A DNA stretch of 64,000 bases from Effrenium voratum (Eukaryota; Sar; Dinophyceae; Suessiales; Symbiodiniaceae), in assembly GCA_963377175.1 (NCBI GenBank), contig CAUJNA010001513.1, positions 2,501 to 66,500 on the forward strand, in the 5' to 3' direction. Under the pieces are notes generated by a model. That model searched no databases. It was not told the origin of the DNA and saw only the letters and a list, made by a program, of their open reading frames with translations. The translations under genes and the position numbers were made by a program. Shown here one piece after another: positions 25,657-35,489 of the stretch; the stretch's first letter is position 1; the number at the start of each line of letters is the position of its first letter.

Positions 25657-26374
25657 GTGTAGTGTTTGTTTCCTTTTAGTGTTGTTTTTGCAAACCCATT
25701 CGCGCAAGGCAACAACGCAGTCCGACAGCTGCAGGCGGGGGCGGCAAGGCGTTTGACAGACAGTTGCCACAGAAATGCACCCAAAGCAGCGAACCTGCTT
25801 CGGAGAGCGCATGTCTCTTGTGACCGTGTGTTGATAGGCTCATCAACAGGATCCATTTTAATGCAATAGACCAAATCACAAGGGCACGTGTCAAAAGTGG
25901 CGTGCACGTTCCATTTATAGGTGTGCACATACACGAGAAAACAGACAAGTGGGCTTGTGTAGAGTTCTCGTTGTATAATGTTGTATATATCCAATAAGTA
26001 GATGCATGCACCTATCAGCATACACAGACACATACAGACATACGCATGGGGGCACGTGGGGGCATGTGCAGACACAACGTATACCGCATACATGTTTGCT
26101 TTCAACAGCACGAAGTGCATGGATATGCATGAATGCATGCATGCATATCTGCGTGCCTACAAACAGCATTGTCACAGCTGTTTTTGCGTTTTGCTGAACG
26201 TATTCATAGTGATCATTTCAAATATGCGTACTCGTGTGTGTGTGTGTGTGTACATATCTGGTTTTTATGCATGTTGTTTTCTTTCATTTTGTTTTTAAAC
26301 AAAATGTGTTCATTCACACTTGGGTTTTGAATATAGACATGCATACATGCGTTCTTGCTGAAGGCAACGTGAAG

Positions 26375-26425
26375 AGTTCACCCGCCAGGAGAGGCTCGAG
26401 AAGGATGGCTTCGGTGACCAGAGCG
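26375..26425 (+). CDS. Helicase exon 4 (after motif Ia)
   Basis: With G carried from exon 3 it reads EFTRQERLEKDGFGDQS. This corresponds to the 'VD.LLeRL...G' helix that follows motif Ia. Donor GC (AGCG|GCGGGG), leaving one base for exon 5. The acceptor could instead be cgccag before GAGAGG (exon from 26389), but then phase from exon 3 is not met without another micro-exon. This assignment skips the entire satellite. Confidence 0.72.
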
Positions 26426-27711
26426 GCGGGGGGTTTGCCCCGAGCCAAGCCACGGGGACGCCCAAAATGAGAGTCTTTAATGTCGGGAATCCCCAAGCTC
26501 ATTGGCAACACCCGGACTCGGTGATTCCCTACTGAGCACCAGCAAGAGAATGGAGTTCCTGTTTGTTTTTAGAATTTTGGGAAACCTCCAATGATACGCT
26601 GATACTGACCTAGGTTCGCCAGTAGTGCCCTTTTACCCTTTTTTGGGGGGAGGGTTTCCCTACTAAAGTAGACTACCGAAAAAAGTTGGTACCCTTATGC
26701 TAACCTCTCTACTGGAGGAGCTAGATGGTATTTGTTGGTGCCCTCCATGGCTAGTGCTAGGGTGCAATTGCAGGCTCTGAATCAGTCTGAGTTTGGCAAA
26801 ACGGGGGGCTGATGTCCGATTCTGTCTGTTGGAAGTTGTTTCAAGGGGGATCTCTGTGGGAAAATCAAGTGGTTGTAGCCCTCATGTGTTTTAACGTGGT
26901 CCTCAGATGTGTCTCTGGGAAGACTGCAGTTTGCCCTCTTTCTGTTTGCAGAGCCATGTCCGAGCTGAATCCTTCTTGCTTGTAGGTTTCCGGAAGGTGT
27001 TCACGGGGGAGTTTGTTGACACGTTGGGTGAGCAAGCGGGCAGCTGGCCAACGTCTAGACTGTGTGCCCGTATGTCCTGCCAGAGGCGTAAGCTTCCATC
27101 CAGCGCAAGGACGTTTGTTGGGACGTTTTCAGTGTTGTCTCTGAGCACCAAAATTTGTAAAAGAACGCAAAGCCGAGCAAGGGCTGATATCCATGCACCA
27201 TGCTATCATGCTTGGCCAAGGTTTTTCTGTCACCTGGAGATCTAACCAATCATGCGCCATTCGCAACTTCAGACATCTATGACTAATTTTGCTTCACTCT
27301 GACATTACAGAGTCTTGTTCTCCCGTTGGTTCGATCCAAGATGGCTGGTGGCAGGAAGATCGAGTATGGCGCTCCATGTTCAAGATATGTTTTGTGCAAT
27401 ACTTCTTTTGAATAAGCCTCATCTCTGATTCTCTCTAGGGCGACTAACAACTGATAACCCCCATCATGTACCAGTTCCCTTTTTTGGGGCATGATTAGAC
27501 CGCCTTCTCACACGTTCAGGCGCCAATTGCGCGGTCATCATTGTTGATTCTACCTTCTCTCGGGGGTACCTATTGGCGGTGTTTTAAAGCACCCCCTTGA
27601 TACTTCTGTTGGGTTGTTTCTACCACCAGCAAGCGACTACGCAAGGCACAAAGCAAACAACCAAGAAACAGCACTCCAAAACCAACCAGGTCGAAGCATC
27701 CATCGTGTCAG
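26426..27711 (+). other. Helicase intron 4, with MITE copy
   Basis: Contains the second CTAGG element (26610-26724). No exon seen between it and exon 5. Confidence 0.6.
26610..26724. repeat. MITE-like element, second CTAGG copy
   Basis: Starts CTAGGTTCGCCAGTAG and ends CTACTGGAGGAGCTAG, imperfect inverted ends. Internal blocks match 4610-4722. Flanking bases do not show a clear duplication, consistent with an older copy. Confidence 0.7.
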
Positions 27712-27827
27712 GCGGTCGCTACGTGCCGTGGAGCGTCCGCGTCAGCGCGGAGGGCGCGTCGTCGGGCTCGGGTTCGCCGGACCTCGACAAGGAGGTGTCG
27801 CAGCTTCTGCAGCTGTCCCGCGAGGAG
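27712..27827 (+). CDS. Helicase exon 5 (start of inter-motif coiled helix)
   Basis: Acceptor gtgtcag|G. Phase from exon 4 gives GRYVPWSVRVSAEG, matching the 'P.vVRvG' strand after motif Ia in UPF1/SEN1 relatives, then a Ser/Gly linker and DLDKEVSQLLQLSREE. Donor GT (GAGGAG|GTCGGG), phase 0. Confidence 0.85.
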
Positions 27828-28803
27828 GTCGGGTCACGTTGGTTTGGTGTGTACTTTTTTGGGTGGTTTCAACGCCACCTTGTTGCTTGGTTTGCTGGGT
27901 CGGTTGGTTTGAATTGTTATTGTTGTTTGCCTTGTTTCCTTGCTGGATTGCTTGCTTGAATGTTTCTGGTTGTGTTTGTTTGTGTGTCTGTCTGCCTATA
28001 GGTTTGTTGCTTGGTTGGCCAGTCTTTCGTTTTCGTTTTTGTTGTTAGTGGTTTCAACATCACCTTTTGTGCAGCTGGGCTGTCTCTCAAAATGCGTTTT
28101 CTGGGTGCCCCTGGAGGTCGGCAAGCAGTGCCAGGAGGTCCAAGAGGACGGACAGTCGGGGCCGAAAAGAGGCTCCCAAGTTTGGCACATGGATGGCTCG
28201 TCTTTTTTGAGGGTGCCCTTCTTTCGTTGTTCAAAGGGAAACCCAAAGGAAACTGGAAGCCATTTTGGGGGTTCCCCTAAAGTAAGACACCCACACGCCC
28301 AGATGTGGAGACTTGAGGCCATTCTGAAGGGATATCAACACCGGTGATGCGGCCCCACTGTCAAACAATGCAGGGTATGGACGCAGAGCACACAATTTCT
28401 GCCCCAGCCCTTTCATCCTCACCAAACGCTATGGACAGCAACCATCGCTTCCCACTCAACGGATATCACACCAACTGTCGCACAGCAAACCGCTGCAGAT
28501 GTTTTTGCCGCGGACCCTCGCGGGGCTGAAGCAATCTATATATGTGTACGGCCCGCTTGCTTTTCGTAGCCTGTAGCCTGCTTTTCAATCCGATTGATTC
28601 GGGCGGATCGTTGGTCGTTTCGTATGGCAGCTTGTGAACGATCCTGCGGCACCTTGTGGGGCACCTTCAAAAATGCCAAAGACGAAGGTATCATGGTGTA
28701 GTTTGGGGGATTCCTTAAAATATCAGTTTTAGTTTGGGTTCCTCTCTCGGATTTCCCAAATTCCACTTGGACTCACCATCGACTCTCGGTTTGATTCCTC
28801 CAG

Positions 28804-28862
28804 GAGATGGACCAGCTAGCGATGCAGCTCAAGCGGCTACTGTACGAGAGCCGTGACCGTAT
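28804..28862 (+). CDS. Helicase exon 6 (helical stalk)
   Basis: Acceptor cctccag|G, phase 0: EMDQLAMQLKRLLYESRDR. It continues the helix from exon 5, as expected for the stalk between motifs Ia and II. The donor used here is GA (CGTAT|GAGCGA) because it gives phase agreement with exon 7; a GT four bases earlier (GACC|GTATGAG) is the alternative. Confidence 0.75.
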
Positions 28863-29483
28863 GAGCGAACGACTGGGCGTTTTCTTCTTTTCTTGGTTGC
28901 ATTCCTTTTTGTTTTGTGTGGTGCTTTTGTTTCTCGGGTTCCTTTTCTCATTTTCTTTCAGTTGGCACCCTACTTGTTTTTTTGGTGGGCGTTTTGGAGT
29001 TGGAGGTTTCTTGGTGGGAACCTCTCACGTGGCCTTGGCTATAATCCTTTGGTGTTCCTTTGGAACCATCCAGGGTCCCGATTTTAGCTGAAACTTCCAA
29101 ATTGGATGCGCGGCTTTTGGAGTCAAAGTACTTGTGGCATGGAATGGGCCAATTGATGGAGGCCACCAAGCAAGGGCTGATGCTCCAAAAAGAACTCTCA
29201 TTTCCTGCATGGCGTTGGTGTCCTTATCGTGTCTGAGTTTTGGGAAGTTGGATCGCATTGTCAGTCCCATGTCTTGTCACTGTTCGTTGGGAAGCCATGC
29301 TGATGTGGGTGAGTCTTAAAATAGAAGCACCCCCCAAAATGTGTTGCCTGCTCTTGGCGTCCCCTTAAACGAATCCAACAACGGTACCCTCCAAAAAGTT
29401 GGACCACCCCTTGCTTCGGGCAGTCCGGCCACCAGGCGATGGATCGCTCGTCTCTCCCAGGGCTCGATGCGGCGTGATCCGAG

Positions 29484-29573
29484 GATCGAGCAGCTGCAGC
29501 AGACGTGCCCACTGCCCGAGAACTTCCAAGCGATCCTGAACCAGCGTGGAAAGATCCTGCAGGGGGCCCCGGA
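29484..29573 (+). CDS. Helicase exon 7 (helical stalk)
   Basis: Acceptor tccgag|G. With AT from exon 6 it reads MIEQLQQTCPLPENFQAILN, then QRGKILQGAP. Donor GT (CCGGA|GTCTGG), leaving GA. The frame is also open back to a cccag acceptor ending at 29460, so the exon could be longer. Confidence 0.72.
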
Positions 29574-31023
29574 GTCTGGGGACTGACCTCACCTCCTTTG
29601 ATTTTTTTTTTGTTGGGGGGGGGGGAGGGTCCAGTAGACTGAATTCGAAATGTCATTCATTTTCACAGGGGAGAAACCAAGGTGGGATTGCCGATGCTGT
29701 GATAAGGTCCTCACGACTGGTCCCTCCATTTCGGAGCCATAAGGTTCTACCACGTGCCAAGCGGCACCTACCACCATGAAAGGCTGGAAAGTGCGGCGTC
29801 GGTTTTCATGACTGTTGGCCACAGCGTCCTCAGTGTCTGGTGGTGTTCAATGAGAGTTGGGATAGACGTGAAACGTCAGAAAGGGAGAGGAGTACGACGG
29901 CAAGACAGAGAATCTGAAAGGTAAGATAACAATGAAACACTGGAGGTTAAGGGCAATGCAATGGGTTGTTTGTATGACAATGCACCCGGAGTTGAACATG
30001 AGGGTGCCTGGTATCAAACATTTCTACGATAGGATTTGCTTGAAACTTGTGGCTTTCCATAGTGGTGCACGTGGTGGGGGATGCTGGAAACCCGGTCGCC
30101 GCCAGTTTTGTTGTTTCTTTAGCAATCTGTGCATGGAGAAATGTATTCTCGGAGGTCCTGTGCATGGACGAAATCCACTCCGCACCACCTAAGAAACCCT
30201 GGAAGAATGATCCGCCTGTACATACCAACGAACAATGGTTTCCCATGATCTCCAAGCGGTGAGAAATGGATTTCGTCCATCCACAGAGGTTTTTCAGAGG
30301 CCGCCGGGTTGGGTTGGCCAGGCCTGCTCTGAGACTTGGGGAGCAGCAAGTTCTCCCTCTTCAGCTGCCCCATGTGGTTGGGCGAATGCAGGACGTTTTT
30401 TTTCTTCTCCTTTGTTGTCTTCTTCTTTTTTTCCACATTTTTTTTTCCGCCAGGAACATGCGTGCCCATAAAACGGCCAGGGAAAGACCTCACCCGATTT
30501 GGGAGTTCGAAGGCTTATAGGATTCTGGGCCACGCAAGGTCGAATACGGCCCTTAGCCAGGTTTGTGATTAAACGTGAGTGCGATGGTAAGACGGGGTTT
30601 GGTGGCCGGGGCTGGTTTCGTGTTCTTGTTCTTGTGACTTGCCTGCTTTGAACGGACCCTCGCATGGTTCCCAGTATTTCCCTCTTTCGGTGGTCTTGAG
30701 CATCTCTTAGGCCGTTTTAAAGAGATCTTTTTTTTGGGATTCTTCATGATGTTAAGGGACATGTTGGGTGATGCTCACTTTCCTGGATTCTATTTGCCTT
30801 GCACTCTTCAGCCGAAAAAGGTACACATGTCCATCGCATGGCACGTGTCAAAGGTAGGGCTGCTCAACCTGAGCCCCGATCAAGGGTTTGGCACAGAACC
30901 GCTTTCCCCAAGGCATGAGGCCTGGTGAGTACTCCTTGGGGCTCAGAGCTTCTCATGGTTTGAACCTGAGGCAAAACTGAGTCCGAGCCATGGCCTCCTA
31001 TGCTCATATGAAGTATACCTGTT

Positions 31024-31156
31024 AATGTTGACCCCAGATTAATAAACCCCTTTTTATTAATATGGGGGTGTCCCTGGTTTTAGTGGAGATGTATCACTCT
31101 TGGAGTGGAACACCCCCATATTAATACACAGGGTTTATTAATCCGGGGTCGGCATT
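31024..31156. repeat. MITE-like hairpin with ~50-bp inverted arms
   Basis: The left arm runs from AATGTTGACCCC through GATTAATAAACCCC to ATGGGGGTGT. The right arm is the near-complement, ACACCCCCATATTAATA through GGGTTTATTAAT to GGGGTCGGCATT. The loop is about 30 bp. No coding capacity. Confidence 0.85.
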
Positions 31157-31814
31157 ATTGAATTCGACGCCGTGGCTTGAACCATGACTGTCGAGCATGG
31201 GAACTCTTTGTCGCCGTATCCAGCCTGTCAGGAGCTGGTGTCATTGTCGGACAGGCCTGGGTTTCGGGTGCTCTGGGCGCATGCTTGAAATCACTCGCAG
31301 AAACTCCTTACAAAAGAATCAAGTCATTTAGCCCTGGGCAAATGAGCGGGGTTCTGCACTTTGCCCATGATGGTTGGGTTCGAGTGATTTTCAGGCCAGA
31401 TTACCATGTCAATTGCTAGCTCATTTCCTAGTCAATTGGTCGGCGCTGGTCCTGGGAGATTTGAAGGGTCGATGGTTTCCGCGTTTCAGTGGGGCCTCTC
31501 TCAGGACTTGGGATTTTCTACCTCGAACGGCTTCAAATGGGAGAACAGAAAAAAGCGACCACCAGGGTTTAAGCCACTTGCCGACTTCCTCCAAGAATCC
31601 CCCGCTTCCAAGACTTCGGAGGTGGTGGTTCCTCGACAATTTGCGGAAGCGCTTCTGCCTCCTGCAGGACCCTCCGGAGAATTGGCACCAGCTGATCCTC
31701 AGACAGAAATGGGTGCGCCTCTTTTTTCAGGGTCCTCCACAGAATGGATGTTGCTTTTCCTTCCGGCTTCCCGCACAAAAGTCAGAAAATGACACCCCCA
31801 AAGTGGGAACGGAT

Positions 31815-31921
31815 GATTACCCTCCCAACAGAAGGAACTTGCGCAGCGGTCTCCGAACGAAAATGGTCCAAACCAGGAACGGATTCTGCGCAGGCTCGAT
31901 CTGTTTGTTGGGAGGGTAATC
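31815..31921. repeat. MITE-like element with ATTACCCTCCCAACA ends
   Basis: A perfect 15-bp terminal inverted repeat (31816-31830 and 31906-31920) with internal TGCGCAG blocks on both sides. About 105 bp. A different family from the two other hairpins in this intron. Confidence 0.8.
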
Positions 31922-32383
31922 CCAGAACGAATTGGGTCCCATGTTAAATGGAAGCAACTCCACTTCTGGTAAAACCTCTGCCGTTTTTTCAGCAGAGGCA
32001 GGGGCATAGATTCTTGGCAGGCAACAGGCCCAGATGTAAGTAGAACCTTGCGGCTGATCCACGTCCCGTCTGAAGCGGGCCACTCCCTGGCAAGGCGTTC
32101 AACAACCTGGAGGAATATTAGTATCGCCATGCCGTTGCCAAATCCAATGGGTGGATGAACTGCTCGTCTAAGAGTTCCCCGTGATTTAGATTGGTGTGTG
32201 GTTTGTTTCGAATCGATACACGGGAGTGCAGTGGACCATGTTTGCGGTACTTCCCGCCAGGTATTCCCCGTGCCCGTCAGATGGAACAGGTGTAGGGTCA
32301 TATTCACCAAGAAAACAACCAATGGCAACCACCAGGCCAATGGCAACCACCCTTTTTCCCTTTGCGGCTTCGTCGGCAACCCA

Positions 32384-32467
32384 CCCCACCCCACCCCCAC
32401 CCCCACCCCCACCCCCACCCCCACCCCCACCCCCACCCCCACCCCCACCCCCACCCCCACCCCCACC
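32384..32467. repeat. (CCCCCA)n tract
   Basis: About 14 hexamers ending 25 bp before the exon 8 acceptor. The complementary strand, (TGGGGG)n, is a strong G-quadruplex candidate. It is not the TTTAGGG type expected for a telomere. Confidence 0.95.
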
Positions 32468-32492
32468 CTTCGGCTTCCCTCGGACGTCTCAG

Positions 32493-32565
32493 GCGTCGGC
32501 GCCTGGAGGCGGTGGTGCTGGACGCAGCGCAGCTGGTCTTCGCCACTGCCAGCAGCGCCGCGCGG
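32493..32565 (+). CDS. Helicase exon 8 (strand before motif II)
   Basis: Acceptor cgtctcag|G, phase from exon 7: RRRLEAVVLDAAQLVFATAS, then SAAR. 'DAAQLVFATASSA' is the strand expected about 20 residues before the DEAxQ box. Donor GT (GCGCGG|GTCCGC). The frame runs on to a stronger GTGAGG donor at 32601, but using that would put exon 9 out of frame. Confidence 0.85.
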
Positions 32566-32989
32566 GTCCGCGCCTACGCGCGGGGCCCCGGCGGCCCCGG
32601 GTGAGGTGAAGAGGGGAGTGGGGTGGGCTGGGGCTTGGGGGTGGGGGGGGTGAAGTGGTGGTGAAGGGGTTTGGGGGTGGAGGCGGTGGAAGATTTGGTT
32701 GTTAGTTTGAAGAGGGTACGGTTCTTTCCTGCACCTTAAGGCTATTTGAAAAGATAGAGCTTCTTGGAACGAGGTGCTAGGTTGCCAATTGAAGTCAGCA
32801 GACAGCATCATATAATTCTGTTGTCCGTTTAACAGACCGCCTTTCAAATATGATACCCATGGCCAAGAGGCAGGGTTTGCAAACTTGCGAAGGATCTGGA
32901 ACACTTCCCCGCAACTCTTTGGCTGCTCCTCATGGGTGTTGCTTCAGTTAAAGCGACCTCTTGCCCCGATTTTCCCGAATTCAGACCAG

Positions 32990-33025
32990 GTCTCCGATGC
33001 CATGATCCGCTCCTTCGACCGCGTC
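32990..33025 (+). CDS. Helicase micro-exon 9 (36 nt)
   Basis: Acceptor gaccag|G, phase 0, exactly 12 codons: VSDAMIRSFDRV. It supplies the F-D-x-V that precedes motif II. Donor GC (CGCGTC|GCCGGG). Joined to exon 10 the reading is FDRV-VIDEAGQ, the canonical SF1B context. Confidence 0.85.
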
Positions 33026-33048
33026 GCCGGGCACTTAAAGGGGCTTGG

Positions 33049-33049
33049 C

Positions 33050-33089
<40 letters not shown>
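33049..33089. repeat. (GT)n microsatellite in helicase intron 9
   Basis: About 20 GT dinucleotides, starting 24 bp after the exon 9 donor. The rest of this intron (to 34328) has a short TA tract (33535-33555) and no supported gene. Confidence 0.9.
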
Positions 33090-33090
<1 letters not shown>

Positions 33091-34328
33091 GGGTGCGGGG
33101 TTGCGTTGGAGGCACGGCCGTCAGGATTTCGCTTCTTTGAGGTTTGGCTAAATAGCACCTCCGAAATGTCTCCGGCCTGGCTGGCGTCCACAGCGTGCGC
33201 TGGTGGACGAGTGTGGCAGCTTCCTTGCCAGACCAAGTCTGCAGGTGTTCCGTCTGTTGTTGGCAATGTCGACTGAGCGCCCTTTGGAGCTTCAGCAAGT
33301 CAACGCCAACACAGGAAGCACTCTTGCGACCAGAAAAAAGGGAGGCAAAGGACCCTGGCCCTGTCAGGCGCGCACCGCCCTGGTTCTCTTCGCAAATGCT
33401 CTTAAGAGCCTGTTCGTTGTGTTGACCTGGTTTGTTCCGACATCCTTGAAATGGCCATGATCCAAATTAGCTGCAAAACCATAAATCAACCTTGCACACG
33501 CATACATATGTTCCTGTACAATATTTGTAATATCTATATATATATATATATATATCTATATGTATACATACATCATATCAATGCAACACCAAGAACCTCA
33601 TCATTGCATCAACGGGCATCAAGATGTCAGAAACAACATATCAACACAAAGGACGCCACAATCAAAGTCTTGTCTTGGATTTCCCTTAGCTCAAAGCAGG
33701 TTCCCCCTGAGTCCTCTGGAATCTCAGCTTGGCCTAGTTGAAATGCACCCCCCCGCACCCTCCCCTTGGTCTGCCTGGATCTCTTCCCGTCGGATTTCCA
33801 TGGGCAGAATAGGGAGAAACGAAGCGCAACGGTTTTCGGAGAACCCCCACCATTGGGATCCCCTGGTTTCCATGGACGAGGTCGCCAACCAACGGCACCT
33901 GGACAGTTCAGTGAACTTGATCCTGTAGGTTTCATGATCCCAAAAGCAAGCCAGCAAGCAAGCAAACCAAGCAACAAACCAACCGACTGATGGTTGCGAA
34001 ATCCATAAAGTGCACCGCCCAACAGTTTCTGATACGATTTCCCAACGTAAATACAAACCAAAGTTATGGTTTCAACCATGGTTTCCTTTTCTTGGTGCGA
34101 CATTTGCAGATCTCGCAACCATCCACAGTATTGCCAAAAGTTTCGCCCGATTACTGATGACTAAATCTGGTTGGAACTCAATTTATTGGTTAGGCCCTTG
34201 ATATATTGTGTATGAAGGTTTGATTGGGGGTCCCTCAATGGCACCACTTGACTTCGTGTTGGCCCTTTAGCTTATGGTGTCAACCGAAATGGATGTCGCA
34301 ACCATCCGTAGGGGTTTCCATGTCCGAG

Positions 34329-34400
34329 GTCATCGACGAGGCGGGCCAAGCCACCGAGCCCGCGTGCTTGGTGCCCATGGGCGCGGGCGGCCGGACCTGT
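34329..34400 (+). CDS. Helicase exon 10: motif II (DEAGQ)
   Basis: Acceptor gtccgag|G, phase 0, 24 codons: VIDEAGQATEPACLVPM, then GAGGRTC. DEAGQ is the Walker B/DEAxQ box for Mg-ATP hydrolysis, with Asp, Glu and Gln all present. Donor GC (ACCTGT|GCCGGG). An AG 17 bases upstream (34310-34311) is a less fitting alternative. Confidence 0.93.
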
Positions 34401-34481
34401 GCCGGGGTCCACGGAATGGGGGCTGAAAACAAAAGTAAGAGGTGGCTTCATGTTTGCTTGTTGGTTGGCTGGTTGGCTTGT

Positions 34482-34626
34482 TGGGTGGGTGGGTGGGTGG
34501 GTGGGTGGGTGGGTGGGTGGGTGGGTGGGTGGGTGGGTGGGTGGGTGGGTGGGTGGTGGGTGGGTGGGTGGGTGGGTGGGTTGGTTGGTTGGTTGGTTGG
34601 TTGGTTGGTTGGTTGGTTGGTTGGTT
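34482..34626. repeat. (GGGT)n then (GGTT)n tetranucleotide tract
   Basis: About 20 GGGT units followed by about 12 GGTT units, just inside the exon 10 donor. The plus strand is G-quadruplex prone. Confidence 0.95.
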
Positions 34627-35489
34627 TTTTGGTTTGTTTGTGTTTTAGTCTGCGCTCAAAAGTCATGCACGCCGTTTGGTAAATGTAGGTGTTGCTCTCA
34701 GCGAACCAGTGTTGATGCCTGAACAAACAATGAGGGATCTTCACTCCTGGCAACTTCTTTGGGCGACATCTTTAAACTCCCAGCTATGAATCCCGTTTTT
34801 ATGGACACCAGTTGTTATTCAGTTTGGGCCACGTGAAGTGTGTTGTTGTTCCAGGGAAGCCGTGGGGTTATGGTTATGATGAATCAGGGGTCAATGTTGC
34901 ATTGACGCCTTCAGAGAGGTTATTGCCAAAGATAGAGGACGTATCAGAATGGTGGCTTGTTTTCGTTTACTTGAAGACACCAGCCGCCAGTGGACCCTCA
35001 ATTTGTGAATACCCCCAAATGGATTTGTGGCAACATTTGCAGTTGGATCCTTTGAAGGAACGATTTGTTTATGGACCCAATGGAAACCTATCAAAGGAAT
35101 CCGCAGCTTTGGACAGATTCCCTCAATAGGCTAAGTTCGGGACGTTCCAAATGGCTAGCGCCATTTTTTCTTGGGTGGGTTGGATTTCCCGGAGGCATGG
35201 CCCAATGCTAGACTGGCGCACCCTAAGAGGCTGAATCAAAGGTTTTTTCCCCAGATAGCTGAAAGCTATAGGGGTTCTAAAGAGGGGAAACTGATTTGCG
35301 AGATTGATGGGCTGGTGCTAGGGGGCGTGCGGTTTAGGGTGCTGGTGGCTGATTGAGGTGCTAGGGACACTAGCAGAACATTTCTCCCCCCACCCCCCCC
35401 CCCGTAAGAGGGAAGAGTATGTATAATGTGCCGGGAGAGGTCTGGGCATCAACATCACACTGAGAGCTGGCTTTCAGGCAGATCTTGTA

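Larger units (their letters stand above)
13298..26374 (+). other. Helicase intron 3 (13.1 kb) containing the 55-bp satellite
   Basis: The satellite occupies 13386-25232. The rest, 25233-26374, holds a two-copy 70-bp tandem duplication (25517-25586, 25587-25656), a (TG)n at 26234-26250, and AT-rich DNA with no exon before exon 4. Confidence 0.75.
29574..32492 (+). other. Helicase intron 7, with two MITEs and tract ends
   Basis: Begins close to a G-run (29615-29628) and ends in a (CCCCCA)n tract (about 32384-32467) complementary in kind. Carries hairpin elements at 31024-31156 and 31815-31921, and the repeated ATGGATTTCGTCCATCCACAG-like motif at 30266-30286 with a partial inverted copy at 30163-30178. 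Confidence 0.65.

Noticed and set aside
32384..32467. (CCCCCA)n as an interstitial telomere
   Set aside because: The unit differs from the TTTAGGG type expected for dinoflagellates, and it lies inside an intron.
33451..33570. Possible tRNA or small RNA in the TA-rich patch
   Set aside because: No cloverleaf, promoter boxes or conserved loop bases; just a TATA microsatellite.
35171..35356. Frame ending GGVRFRVLVAD as a possible source of helicase motif III
   Set aside because: A stop follows directly and there is no Gly-Asp-x-x-Gln; the micro-exon at 43219 fits in residues, phase and splice sites.
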